From Pseudonocardia petroleophila (GTDB taxonomy: Bacteria; Actinomycetota; Actinomycetes; Mycobacteriales; Pseudonocardiaceae), in NCBI RefSeq assembly GCF_014235185.1, contig NZ_CP060131.1:1371501-1435500 (forward strand): 64,000 nucleotides of DNA, in the 5' to 3' direction. Both the position numbers and the translations under genes were made by a program. Every line of letters begins with the position of its first letter. Positions within the stretch are counted from its first letter, which is position 1. The notes beneath the pieces were generated by a model that saw only the letters and a list, made by a program, of their open reading frames with translations, was not told the DNA's origin and searched no databases. Shown here one piece after another: positions 51,378 to 59,284 of the stretch.

Positions 51378-52260
51378 GGAGCACCTCCAGGAGACGGGAG
51401 TTGAAGCCGGCTGGGTCATCCAGGAACGGCTGCAGGTTGAACTCGACCTCGCGGGAGCGGATCCGGTAGTCGCGCCGCTCGACCTGCACGAGAGTGTCGT
51501 CGTACTCGTCGCGGTCGATCGCTCGGAACGACGCGATGTCGCCGGGCCGGAAGAACACCATGAAGTCGGCGAAGTCCGGGCTGGACTGCGTCGGGTCGTA
51601 GATCGGGGCCGGCGTGATGCCGAACATCTGGTAGCCGCCCGCACCACGCACCGAGTAGATGCAGCCGAAGCATCCGCCGTGACCGACCGTCTGTTTGGGC
51701 GTGTCGGTGCGGGGTCGCAGATACTTCGGGACGACGAGCTGTCGGTCCTGCGGAACCATCTGGAACATGAACGGCAGGCCGGCCACGAACCCGACCATGG
51801 AGGTGAACCACGGCGATCCGGTGTGCGCTGCGATGAAGGCGTCGGCGTCGGGCAGCCCGTTGATCCGCGCGGCGTAGTCGATGTCGGTGGCGTCCGGGTC
51901 CTGGTGGCGGTCGCGGAACCTCATCAGCGTCTCGGTGGTCCACGGGTCGCGGTAGAGAACCGGGATCTCCACGACGCGGGTCGACAGGCTGACGTCGCTC
52001 GCGTCACCGACCTTCTTCTCGAGGTCCTGCAGGTGTGCGAGCAGCGTGTGCGGCTCGATGACGTCGGGGTCGTAGCGGACCTGGTAGGACGCGTTGGCCG
52101 GGCAGATCTCGAGGATCCCGTCCGGGCGTTCCTCCTTCAGTGCGCGGGTGATGGCCATGGCGCGGAAGTTGGCGCGAAGGCTCATCTCCTCGGACAGCTC
52201 GACGAAGATGAACTCGTCACCGCCCCAGCTGTAGCGAGCCGGGCTCGCCGTTTCGCTCAT
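51367..52260 (-). CDS. KipI/PxpB-like carboxyltransferase subunit 1
   Basis: The 297-residue protein is longer than typical PxpB (about 220-240). It contains SMVGFVAGLPFMFQMVP and the GGYQMFGITPAPIYDP block common to allophanate-hydrolase-subunit-1/KipI proteins. The first 90 residues form an N-terminal lobe like that of urea carboxylase. ATGA overlap with the biotin carboxylase gene and an 11-base overlap with the KipA gene indicate stoichiometric synthesis of a BCCP-BC-KipI-KipA complex. Confidence 0.8.
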   Translation of the reverse strand: MSETASPARYSWGGDEFIFVELSEEMSLRANFRAMAITRALKEERPDGILEICPANASYQVRYDPDVIEPHTLLAHLQDLEKKVGDASDVSLSTRVVEIPVLYRDPWTTETLMRFRDRHQDPDATDIDYAARINGLPDADAFIAAHTGSPWFTSMVGFVAGLPFMFQMVPQDRQLVVPKYLRPRTDTPKQTVGHGGCFGCIYSVRGAGGYQMFGITPAPIYDPTQSSPDFADFMVFFRPGDIASFRAIDRDEYDDTLVQVERRDYRIRSREVEFNLQPFLDDPAGFNSRLLEVLRVD

Positions 52261-53624
52261 CGGGAACCTCCTGCTGACGCGGCCCGCTCGGCGAGCCACT
52301 CCTCGAGAGTGCCGGTGTTGAACCGCGATTCGGCGAACCACGGTTGGTCGAGCAGTTCGAGCAGCAGTCCCGTGGTGGTCGGTACTCCGCTCACGACGAG
52401 CTCGCCCAGTGCCCGACGCGACCGAGCGAGCGCTGTGGCACGGTCGTCGCCCCACACGATCACTTTGGCGACCAGCGAGTCGTAGAAGGGCGAGACCCGG
52501 CTGTCGGGTCCGAGCCAGGTGTCGGTGCGGACCCACGGCCCGCCGGGCAGCACGACCTGGTCGATCCGGCCGGGTCCCGGCATGAAGTTCTTGTCCGGGT
52601 TCTCGGCACACACCCGGAACTCCACTGCGTGCCCGCGCGCGACGATGTCGGCTTGGCGCAGCGACAGCGGGTCGCCCGCGGCGATGCGCAACTGGGCGGC
52701 GACGAGGTCGATCCCGCTGATCCACTCCGAGACCGGGTGCTCGACCTGGATGCGGGTGTTCATCTCGATGAAGAAGAACTCACCGGACTCGTCGTCGACG
52801 AGGAACTCGACGGTGCCCGCGCTGCGGTAGCCCACCTGCTTGCACAATCGGACCGAGGCCGCCGTCATCTCCGCACGGATGCGGTCGTCGATGCCGGGCG
52901 ACGGCGCTTCCTCGACGACCTTCTGGCGGCGCCGCTGCAGGGAGCACTCGCGCTCGAACACGTGCACGGCGTCGGTGCCGTCGCCCAGGACCTGCACCTC
53001 GACGTGGCGCGCGCTGCGGATGAACCGCTCGAGGTACATGCGGCCGTCACCGAAGGCACTGGCGGCCTCGCCCGAGGCCTGTGGGAAGGCCTTCGTCAGT
53101 TCGGTCTCGTCCGCCACGACCCGGATCCCACGCCCGCCACCGCCCGCGGCGGCCTTGAGCATGACCGGATAGCCGATCTCGCGGGCGGCCTCGACGGCGG
53201 CGGCGACGCCGTCGACACCGTCGGTGGTGCCGGGCACAGTCGGAACGCCGGCGGCCATGGCGACCTGCCGGGCGCGGACCTTGTCGCCCATCTGCTCGAT
53301 CACCGCGGCCTCGGGTCCGACGAACGTGAGACCGGCGTCGGCGACTGCAGCGGCGAAGGATGCGCGCTCGGACAGGAACCCGTAACCCGGATGGACCGCG
53401 TCCGCGCCGGACTCCCGGGCAGCGGCGATGATTGTCTCGCCGACCAGGTAACTCTTCGCGGCAGGAGACGGACCGATGTGCACGACGGAGTCCGCGAGCC
53501 TGGCGTGGGCGGCGTCGGTGTCGGCCTCACTCGCGACCGCGACCGTCTCGATGCCCAGGTCTTTCGCCGCCCGGATGATGCGGACCGCGATCTCGCCGCG
53601 GTTCGCGATCAGGAGGCGTTTCAC
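52257..53624 (-). CDS. biotin carboxylase subunit
   Basis: The 455-residue ATP-grasp enzyme has the full set of motifs: RLLIANRGEIAVRIIRAAKDLG, HPGYGFLSE, KAAAGGGGRGIR, ERECSLQRRRQKVVEEAPSP, FFFIEMNTRIQVEHPVSE and the C-terminal RVCAENPDKNFMPGPG. It carboxylates the biotin on the adjacent BCCP using ATP and bicarbonate. It could serve acetyl-CoA carboxylase, but the overlapping KipI/KipA genes point to a urea-carboxylase-like function. GTG overlaps the BCCP stop. Confidence 0.9.
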   Translation of the reverse strand: MKRLLIANRGEIAVRIIRAAKDLGIETVAVASEADTDAAHARLADSVVHIGPSPAAKSYLVGETIIAAARESGADAVHPGYGFLSERASFAAAVADAGLTFVGPEAAVIEQMGDKVRARQVAMAAGVPTVPGTTDGVDGVAAAVEAAREIGYPVMLKAAAGGGGRGIRVVADETELTKAFPQASGEAASAFGDGRMYLERFIRSARHVEVQVLGDGTDAVHVFERECSLQRRRQKVVEEAPSPGIDDRIRAEMTAASVRLCKQVGYRSAGTVEFLVDDESGEFFFIEMNTRIQVEHPVSEWISGIDLVAAQLRIAAGDPLSLRQADIVARGHAVEFRVCAENPDKNFMPGPGRIDQVVLPGGPWVRTDTWLGPDSRVSPFYDSLVAKVIVWGDDRATALARSRRALGELVVSGVPTTTGLLLELLDQPWFAESRFNTGTLEEWLAERAASAGGSR

Positions 53625-53869
53625 CCGTCCACCTCGATCACCAACAGCGGCTGCCCAGCGTCGACCACGGTCTCGCCCTCCACGAGGTACTCGACGACCG
53701 TGCCCACCACCTCGGACTCCACCGGGTAGTACGTCTTCATCACCTCGACCAGCCCGACGGTGTCGTCCGCCGCGACCTGCTGGCCGGGCTTGAGGTACTC
53801 GGGGCTGCCGGGGTCGGGCCTGCGGTAGAAGACGCCCGGGATCGGGGACACCACCTCGTGTCGGGACAT
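53621..53869 (-). CDS. biotin carboxyl carrier protein
   Basis: The 82-residue single-domain BCCP reads SPIPGVFYRRPDPGSPEYLKPGQQV and the biotinyl site VEVMKTYYPVES (Lys 45). The consensus EAMK is replaced by EVMK, which is a tolerable variation. It lacks the usual long N-terminal linker region. It shuttles carboxybiotin from the biotin carboxylase to the KipI/KipA carboxyltransferase. Confidence 0.85.
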   Translation of the reverse strand: MSRHEVVSPIPGVFYRRPDPGSPEYLKPGQQVAADDTVGLVEVMKTYYPVESEVVGTVVEYLVEGETVVDAGQPLLVIEVDG

Positions 53870-53920
53870 CGGGACCTCGCTTCGTCGATCGTGGGTGGGG
53901 TTCGGGGGTTCGGTACCGGG

Positions 53921-54256
53921 TCAGGAGTGCGCGATCTTCGGGGTGTCCCCGTCCGGGTCGATGTAGATGTCGTCGCCGTCGAGCTTGACCGGGTACCGGG
54001 CCAGCTCGGAGTGACCGGGGTTGATCCCCTTGCATGTCGTCAGGTCGAACGTCCACATGTGGTTCGTGCAGATCAGGGTCTTCTTGTCCAGCTCGCCCTC
54101 GACGAGTTCGACCTGCTGGTGCGGGCAGATGGCCTGGGTGGCCACCACCTCGCCGCCGTCGAGGTGGACGATGAGGATCTCCTTGTCGCCGACGTCGAAC
54201 GACTCCATGTCGTTCTCCCAGACGTCATCGAGCGAGCACACCCGTACGAATGCCAT
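53921..54256 (-). CDS. Rieske ferredoxin of the diiron monooxygenase
   Basis: The 111-residue protein has C44-P-H46 and C63-T-N-H66, the two Cys-His pairs holding a Rieske [2Fe-2S] cluster. It matches TmoC-type ferredoxins, which carry electrons from the reductase to the diiron hydroxylase. It follows the reductase gene with a 16-base gap; in the classical tmoABCDEF order the ferredoxin is the third gene, whereas here it is last. Confidence 0.9.
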   Translation of the reverse strand: MAFVRVCSLDDVWENDMESFDVGDKEILIVHLDGGEVVATQAICPHQQVELVEGELDKKTLICTNHMWTFDLTTCKGINPGHSELARYPVKLDGDDIYIDPDGDTPKIAHS

Positions 54257-54272
54257 TGCAGCCGTGCTCCTA

Positions 54273-55313
54273 TCAGCAGAATCGGTCGTAGTGGAGGTGG
54301 TCGGCGGCCACGCCGGCGTCGAGAACCAGGGCCCTCGCGAGCGCGTCGGTCATCGCCGGGGGACCGGCCGCGTAGTAGGTGAAGTCGGTCAGGGATCCCG
54401 CGAGGCGGTCGAGGACCGCCTCGTGGAGGAACCCGCGGAAGGGCTCGGCGCCCTCCACCTCGGCGCGTACGCCGTCGTCGTGCTCATCGGAGATCGCTGT
54501 GTGCACGTTCAGCGCGCCGAGCTGGCGTCCTGCGAACGCGATCGACTCCGGGATGTGGAGGTCCTTGCGGGTACGGCCTCCGCAGAACAGGTGGACGGTC
54601 CAGTCGCGGGAGTCCGGCCGGGCGGCGACGCCGAGCACGATCGAGATCATTGCGCCGAGCCCGGATCCGCCACCGGCGCAGACGATCCGCCGGTTCCCGT
54701 CCTCCCGCAGGTACGCGTGCCCGAAGGGCCCGTCCAGCGTGACCTCCGACCCGACCTCGGTGTCGTCGAACAATGCAGCGGTGGCCCGGCCTCCCGGCAT
54801 CCGCTTGACGACGAACTTCCATTCGCCGTAGCAGTTGCCGAGGTTGCTCATGGAGTACGCGCGCTCGACCTGCCCGTCGGGCAGTGTGATCATCGCGTAC
54901 TGGCCGGGCCGGAAACCGGCGTGGGACTGCGCCGCGAACACGAACTCCTGCATGTCGTGGGTCAACAGGGTCTTCGAGCGCAGCTGTGCGGTCTGGCGGA
55001 ACGGCCGGTGCCGGGCCTGGCCGACCATCTGTCCGACCTTGATGGTGCAGTCCGAGCGCGGCTGGCTCTGGCAGGCTAACTTGCGCCCCTTTCGGCGGTC
55101 ACGGGGGCTGAGACCAGGGGCGTCCGGGCGACGGTCGTGCATCTCGCCCTCAACCAGGTCGTACCGACAGCTCCCGCAACCACCGCTGTTGCATTCGTAG
55201 GCCAGCCCGACCCCCGCGCGGAGGGCGGCACGCAGCAGCGTGTCGCCCTCCGCGCAGGCGAAGCGAACGTCGGACCCGTCGACCGAGATGAGATGTTCGG
55301 CAGGGGTCGTCAT
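54273..55313 (-). CDS. NADH:ferredoxin reductase of the diiron monooxygenase
   Basis: The 346-residue protein combines an N-terminal plant-type [2Fe-2S] domain (YECNSGGCGSCRYD ... KLACQ), an FAD domain with RAYSMSN and an NAD domain with CAGGGSGLGAM. This is the TmoF layout. It delivers electrons from NADH to the Rieske ferredoxin. It lies 7 bases downstream of the hydroxylase beta-subunit gene. Confidence 0.9.
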   Translation of the reverse strand: MTTPAEHLISVDGSDVRFACAEGDTLLRAALRAGVGLAYECNSGGCGSCRYDLVEGEMHDRRPDAPGLSPRDRRKGRKLACQSQPRSDCTIKVGQMVGQARHRPFRQTAQLRSKTLLTHDMQEFVFAAQSHAGFRPGQYAMITLPDGQVERAYSMSNLGNCYGEWKFVVKRMPGGRATAALFDDTEVGSEVTLDGPFGHAYLREDGNRRIVCAGGGSGLGAMISIVLGVAARPDSRDWTVHLFCGGRTRKDLHIPESIAFAGRQLGALNVHTAISDEHDDGVRAEVEGAEPFRGFLHEAVLDRLAGSLTDFTYYAAGPPAMTDALARALVLDAGVAADHLHYDRFC

Positions 55314-55320
55314 CGCAGAG

Positions 55321-56307
55321 TCAGCCGCCGAGGCCGAGCTGCCGCTGGAACGCCCGCACTGCACCGATGGCGTTGTCGACGGCTTCGGCGTTCTCCGGGA
55401 TCTCCTCGCCGTAGGCACGAACGGCCTGCTCGGCGAGCGGCTGCCACTTCTCCACCCACGAAGTCAGGATGGGGACATTGGCGTCGACCTCGAACATCTG
55501 CTTGACCAGCGCCCCGGTCCACCGCCGAGACCGCTCGCTGTCACGCAGGTGTGCCTCGGTGAGCAGCGCGTGCAGCAGGTCATCCTGCCGTCGCGCCGAC
55601 AGCCCGAGCTGGCGCAGGACGATCTCATCCAGTGCCGGCTTGGCGACGATGTTGAGCGCGACGAACGCCTCCGCCCAGTCGAAGGTCGTCAGCTGACGCT
55701 CCATCAGCTCCCGGAATCCCTGCCAGGCCGGATGCTCCTCCCACAGCTCGCGCTCGCGCTCGCCGAACCCGGCGCCGGGGTGGGCCAACTTGAGCTCAGC
55801 CGTCCGGTACGAGACGTTGGTGACCCAGCGCAGCTGGTCCGCGGCCTGGAAGGCCGCACAGTTGCTGATGGTGCTGGTCGGTGCGATGTGCACCAGGTAG
55901 GCGCTGGCCATCTGCACGGTGTGCAGGAGGTACCGGCTCGGCGTGTAGAGCTGCGACAGGGTGGCGACCCACTCCGGCGACAGCCCCTTGTCGTGGCCCT
56001 CGGCGTTGTGCTGGTCGAGCAGACCTTCGGTGTAGGTCTCCTGCCCGTCCTGAAGGATGTTGTAAGTCCGGTACACGAGCTCGTCGGGGTCGCGGAACGC
56101 GTCCCAGTCCGGGTGCGTGATCGGGCTCTGGTTGCGGTGCTTGCGGTAGTGGTCGGACATGATGCTGTTCGGTCCGACGTCCCACGGCTGCTCGGGGTCG
56201 CGCATGTGCCACAGCAGATTGGTCGAGACGATCTCGTACTCACTGGGCTTGCGACGCCGCTTGGTGAGGTGGCTCCAGGTCTTGAGCGGCTTGAGCGGAG
56301 TGGTCAT
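55321..56307 (-). CDS. diiron monooxygenase hydroxylase beta subunit
   Basis: The 328-residue helical protein matches TmoE-type subunits (TWSHLTKRRRKPSEYEIVSTNLLWHMRDPEQPWD; LYTPSRYLLHTVQMASAYLVHIAPTSTISNC; VDANVPILTSWVEKWQPLAEQAV). It pairs with the alpha subunit in the (alpha-beta-gamma)2 hydroxylase and holds no diiron ligands. ATGA overlaps the effector gene. Confidence 0.9.
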   Translation of the reverse strand: MTTPLKPLKTWSHLTKRRRKPSEYEIVSTNLLWHMRDPEQPWDVGPNSIMSDHYRKHRNQSPITHPDWDAFRDPDELVYRTYNILQDGQETYTEGLLDQHNAEGHDKGLSPEWVATLSQLYTPSRYLLHTVQMASAYLVHIAPTSTISNCAAFQAADQLRWVTNVSYRTAELKLAHPGAGFGERERELWEEHPAWQGFRELMERQLTTFDWAEAFVALNIVAKPALDEIVLRQLGLSARRQDDLLHALLTEAHLRDSERSRRWTGALVKQMFEVDANVPILTSWVEKWQPLAEQAVRAYGEEIPENAEAVDNAIGAVRAFQRQLGLGG

Positions 56308-56651
56308 TTCCCGGCCTCCTTGACAGGGAAGCCGCTGGTGTCCTGCTTCCCGGTGTAGAAACGGACGATCTCGGTCCCGGTTTCGATGCGACCGACAAAC
56401 GACGGCATGTTCACTTCCAGCTCGGCGAGCCGGAACGGGCGGCCGAGTTCGGACTCGATGGTCGCGCGGCGCAAGATGCACTCGCCGCCCTCGACCTCGA
56501 TACGGACATAGGAACCGCGGTCCCGAACGTTGACGGTCCGGCCCGGGTTGTCGATCTCGGCTGCCTGCGCCACAGCGCGGGCGATCTCCCCGGACTGCAT
56601 GACGGGGCCCGCCGGCCTGGAGATGGCCGCGGTCGTCGCCTCCTCACCCAT
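56304..56651 (-). CDS. diiron monooxygenase effector (coupling) protein
   Basis: The 115-residue protein corresponds to TmoD: SGEIARAVAQAAEIDNPGRTVNVRDRGSYVRIEVEGGECILRR and a FRLAELEVNMPSFVGRI block. The effector binds the hydroxylase, gates substrate access and couples electron transfer to oxygen activation. It overlaps both neighbours, by 8 bases with the gamma gene and 4 with the beta gene. Confidence 0.85.
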   Translation of the reverse strand: MGEEATTAAISRPAGPVMQSGEIARAVAQAAEIDNPGRTVNVRDRGSYVRIEVEGGECILRRATIESELGRPFRLAELEVNMPSFVGRIETGTEIVRFYTGKQDTSGFPVKEAGK

Positions 56652-56898
56652 AGAAGACCTCGATGCACTCAGTCGGCTCCAGGCCGGAGTTGGCGACCGT
56701 CATGTCGCGCGGAAACGGCTCGGCCGCGTCCTGCTTGCGCACCCGCAGCACGCGATCGGGCTGCGCCTCGACGTGAATGCCCAGCACGTTCTCCGAGGCG
56801 GCCGCGGCCACCTCGTCCATCGTGTTCTCGGAGTCGACGGGGAGCAGCTTGAGGACGAAGTCCCCGTCGAAGTGCGATGCCAGTGGAATCAAAGCCAT
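56644..56898 (-). CDS. diiron monooxygenase hydroxylase gamma subunit
   Basis: The 84-residue protein has the TmoB ubiquitin-like pattern: FVLKLLPVDSENTMDEVAAAAS at the start and a late DMTVANSGLEPTECIEVFYG. It is the small subunit that stabilises the hydroxylase. The length equals that of TmoB. Confidence 0.85.
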   Translation of the reverse strand: MALIPLASHFDGDFVLKLLPVDSENTMDEVAAAASENVLGIHVEAQPDRVLRVRKQDAAEPFPRDMTVANSGLEPTECIEVFYG

Positions 56899-56911
56899 GT
56901 CGAACTCCCTT

Positions 56912-58408
56912 CTATCTCGCCGTCACGAGCTGCTTGCGGTAGGCGTCGACCCACTTGTAGCCGTGGGCGTCGTCACCGCCGTCGCTGACCACACCGAGGC
57001 CCATGTACTCCAGGGCTCCGCCGAGATCGGCCGGCTGGATCTCGCCACCGAGGAACCGGTCGATGAGGTTCTTGTGGCTCTTGTACCGCTCGGGATCGTC
57101 TTCGAAGATCCACCTGTCCACCTCGGAAGCGAAGTGGTAGCGACGACCCTCGTGCACGATGGAGATGTCGCGCAGCGTCTGCGACGGCGTGCCGACGATC
57201 GGCAGCTGCGACACGTTGCAGATGATCGGCAATGTGCCGGGGACGGTCTTGTCCATCCGGTCGTTGGCCATGTTGTCGATGATCACGTCCCAGACCTTGC
57301 CGAACGTGTCGTTCCAGCCGGGGTACTTCTCCTCGAGCCAGTCCCGCTCCTCGGGGCTGACGCCGGCCGCCGGGTTCCACCACAGGGTCGGCCGCCACGA
57401 GTAGGTGCCGAGTTGCTGGCCGTGATGGTGCTCGGAGAGATCGCGCAAGAAGATGTCCCAGTACCAGGGCTTCGAGAGCCCGAGGTCCTCGAGGGACTGC
57501 ATGAACTGGGTGACGATCCACTCCTCCATGAACTCCTTGAACGACGCCTCCCGCACGCTCAGCGGGACGTAGTAGTCCATCGGAATGCCGGAGAGCACCG
57601 TGAAGAGCCGGTAGGAGCGCCAGAAGGCGATGTCGATCGTCTTCTGCGCCTTGTCGCGCTGCCCGTTCTCGATCATCATCTGCAGCAGCGGGGTGCCCAG
57701 CTGGGCGTGTCGCGCCTCATCGGACTGGATGCTCTGGATCAGCTTGGAGAAGGTGTAGTCACCGGCCTTGGCGGCATCGCCGGAGAGCCCGATGAACTGC
57801 AGGTTGGTGAAGCCGGTCTCGAAGGCGAAGTTCGCGCAGATGGCCGTTGAGATGGCGTCGCGGGTCATCAGCATGTCGTCGAAGAAGTGCCGAGCGCCGA
57901 GGACGACCCAGTTGTTCGTGTGCATCGCCTGGTGGGACCAGTCGAACTGCCGGTCCTTGCTGACGTACTCGTGGGGGAAGAACAACTGCATCTGGGCGTG
58001 CCGGATCTCGTCCAGCATCCCGAAGGTGGCCATGTTGCGCATGCCAGGTGCCTTCGACCACCGGACGTACCGTGATTCCTGGAAGGCGGCGCCGTACTCG
58101 ACCACCGCCACCGCGGCGTAGTGCTCCTTGAGGATGGAGATCCAGCCCGGATCCGCCTTGTTGTAGAGGTCGGCGCGCTCCAGAGCAGCCTTCACCGAAT
58201 AGGCGCCGGCGTCCTTCTGCCGCTGGATGTCGACGTACTCGCGGTAGCTGACCTTGTAGGGCTCGTCGTAGGTGCCCCAGACCTCTTCGGGGATGCCGAC
58301 CCCGCCGCTGAGCTCGGGCGGGAACAGCTCGTCCTGCGTGACGTAACGGGGTGTCCATTCGGTGGTGCGCGCGATGTCGTACCACTGCGCGCGGTCCAGC
58401 AGAGCCAT
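56912..58408 (-). CDS. diiron monooxygenase hydroxylase alpha subunit, toluene-4-monooxygenase type
   Basis: The 498-residue subunit aligns by eye, without gaps over the first 240 residues, with T4moH. The diiron ligands fall on the same numbers: E104, E134, H137, E197, E231, H234; the active-site Thr is T201. Pocket positions differ: V100 and V103 replace Ile and Gly. That points to a group 2 soluble diiron monooxygenase with an altered pocket. It inserts oxygen into an aromatic or heteroaromatic ring; the lactam-processing genes downstream suggest an N-heterocycle. Confidence 0.9.
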   Translation of the reverse strand: MALLDRAQWYDIARTTEWTPRYVTQDELFPPELSGGVGIPEEVWGTYDEPYKVSYREYVDIQRQKDAGAYSVKAALERADLYNKADPGWISILKEHYAAVAVVEYGAAFQESRYVRWSKAPGMRNMATFGMLDEIRHAQMQLFFPHEYVSKDRQFDWSHQAMHTNNWVVLGARHFFDDMLMTRDAISTAICANFAFETGFTNLQFIGLSGDAAKAGDYTFSKLIQSIQSDEARHAQLGTPLLQMMIENGQRDKAQKTIDIAFWRSYRLFTVLSGIPMDYYVPLSVREASFKEFMEEWIVTQFMQSLEDLGLSKPWYWDIFLRDLSEHHHGQQLGTYSWRPTLWWNPAAGVSPEERDWLEEKYPGWNDTFGKVWDVIIDNMANDRMDKTVPGTLPIICNVSQLPIVGTPSQTLRDISIVHEGRRYHFASEVDRWIFEDDPERYKSHKNLIDRFLGGEIQPADLGGALEYMGLGVVSDGGDDAHGYKWVDAYRKQLVTAR

Positions 58409-58450
58409 GGAGTTGCTCCTCAGGGTGTCGGTGCGTGAACTCGAACGGGG

Positions 58451-59155
58451 TCAGCTGCCGTGCTCGGATCCGAGCGGTCCCTCGCCGCCCGGATAGACGA
58501 AGCTCATGGAGGGCGTGTAGAAGCCGAAGGTGATCTGCAGCGGATCGGCCGGCCGGAGTTGGTACGTGGGGTGGGTGCTGTCGAGGAACTCGAACGACTG
58601 CACTTCGAAGTGCTCCGCGATGTCGCAGACGTAGGCATAGCGCCCGCTGATGAACTCGTCGTCGCGACGGGTGATGTAGCGCAGCTGCCCCACTGCCCGC
58701 TGCGGTGTACCGATCGACACCCTCGCGGTCGTGCGGATGATCGGGCGGCCGTCGATGTGCGTCGTTGCAACCAGCGTGTCCCCGTCGAGATCGAGTGTGG
58801 TGCGGCCGGGCTCGCCCGCCGGCACACCGTGCTCGCGGGCGTATCGGCTCATCACGTCCGAGCTGTTGTAGTAGTGCGTCCACCAGCGGGCGGGGACGCC
58901 GACCTCGGTGTCCAGCCCCGCCAGGTCCGCGCCCAGGTAGGTGAGCGAGTAGGCGCCGAAGGTCTCCTCCCCGTCCGAGGACGTCAGATCGGCGCCCTCG
59001 ACGACGTATTGGTTGATGTAGCAGGTGCGGGCGGCGGCCGGCGTCAGACCTTCCGGGACGAGCTTCGCGACCGCGTCCGGGTCCGCCGGTACCCAGACGA
59101 GGTAGAGCGTCCGCGAGTTGGTGATGAGTTGTGGTGGGTGCAGCGACGTGCCCAT
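58451..59155 (-). CDS. acetoacetate-decarboxylase-fold protein without the catalytic lysine
   Basis: The 234-residue protein has the ADC-superfamily layout (YLVWVPADPDAVAKLVPEGLTPA; FGAYSLTYLGAD; a C-terminal FGFYTPSMSFVYPG). The only lysine is K31 near the N-terminus, so the Schiff-base Lys of true acetoacetate decarboxylase is absent. Members lacking it catalyse other reactions or only bind ligands. It is the first gene of the monooxygenase transcript, 42 bases before the alpha subunit. A hydratase, isomerase or binding role is possible. Confidence 0.65.
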   Translation of the reverse strand: MGTSLHPPQLITNSRTLYLVWVPADPDAVAKLVPEGLTPAAARTCYINQYVVEGADLTSSDGEETFGAYSLTYLGADLAGLDTEVGVPARWWTHYYNSSDVMSRYAREHGVPAGEPGRTTLDLDGDTLVATTHIDGRPIIRTTARVSIGTPQRAVGQLRYITRRDDEFISGRYAYVCDIAEHFEVQSFEFLDSTHPTYQLRPADPLQITFGFYTPSMSFVYPGGEGPLGSEHGS

Positions 59156-59284
59156 GGCGTCTCCTTGCGGACCGTCGAAGGTGAGTGAACCGTCACCGAA
59201 GAGTGGTCGTCAGGGCGCTCGCCATGAAGTGCGCACGTTGGACAACGACCACGTGACCGGTGCCACTTTGGCGAAACCTGCAGC
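59156..59284 (-). promoter_or_regulatory. control region of the monooxygenase operon
   Basis: The 129-base gap between the pucR 3' end and the ADC-like gene must carry the promoter of the minus-strand catabolic transcript. ACGTTGGACAACG (59234-59246) resembles the TCTGGACAA motif in the pucR control region. No clear -35/-10 pair is visible. Confidence 0.4.

Noticed and set aside
50412..52260. KipI/KipA as sporulation kinase inhibitors, as in older Bacillus annotation
   Set aside because: Gene overlap with biotin carboxylase and BCCP, plus a nearby LamB/YcsF gene, fits an enzymatic urea-carboxylase/5-oxoprolinase role. No sporulation kinase is present.
53921..58408. Soluble methane or propane monooxygenase
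   Set aside because: The gene set has a Rieske ferredoxin and an 84-residue TmoB-like gamma subunit, and the alpha subunit aligns without gaps to toluene-4-monooxygenase. MMO and propane enzymes lack the ferredoxin.
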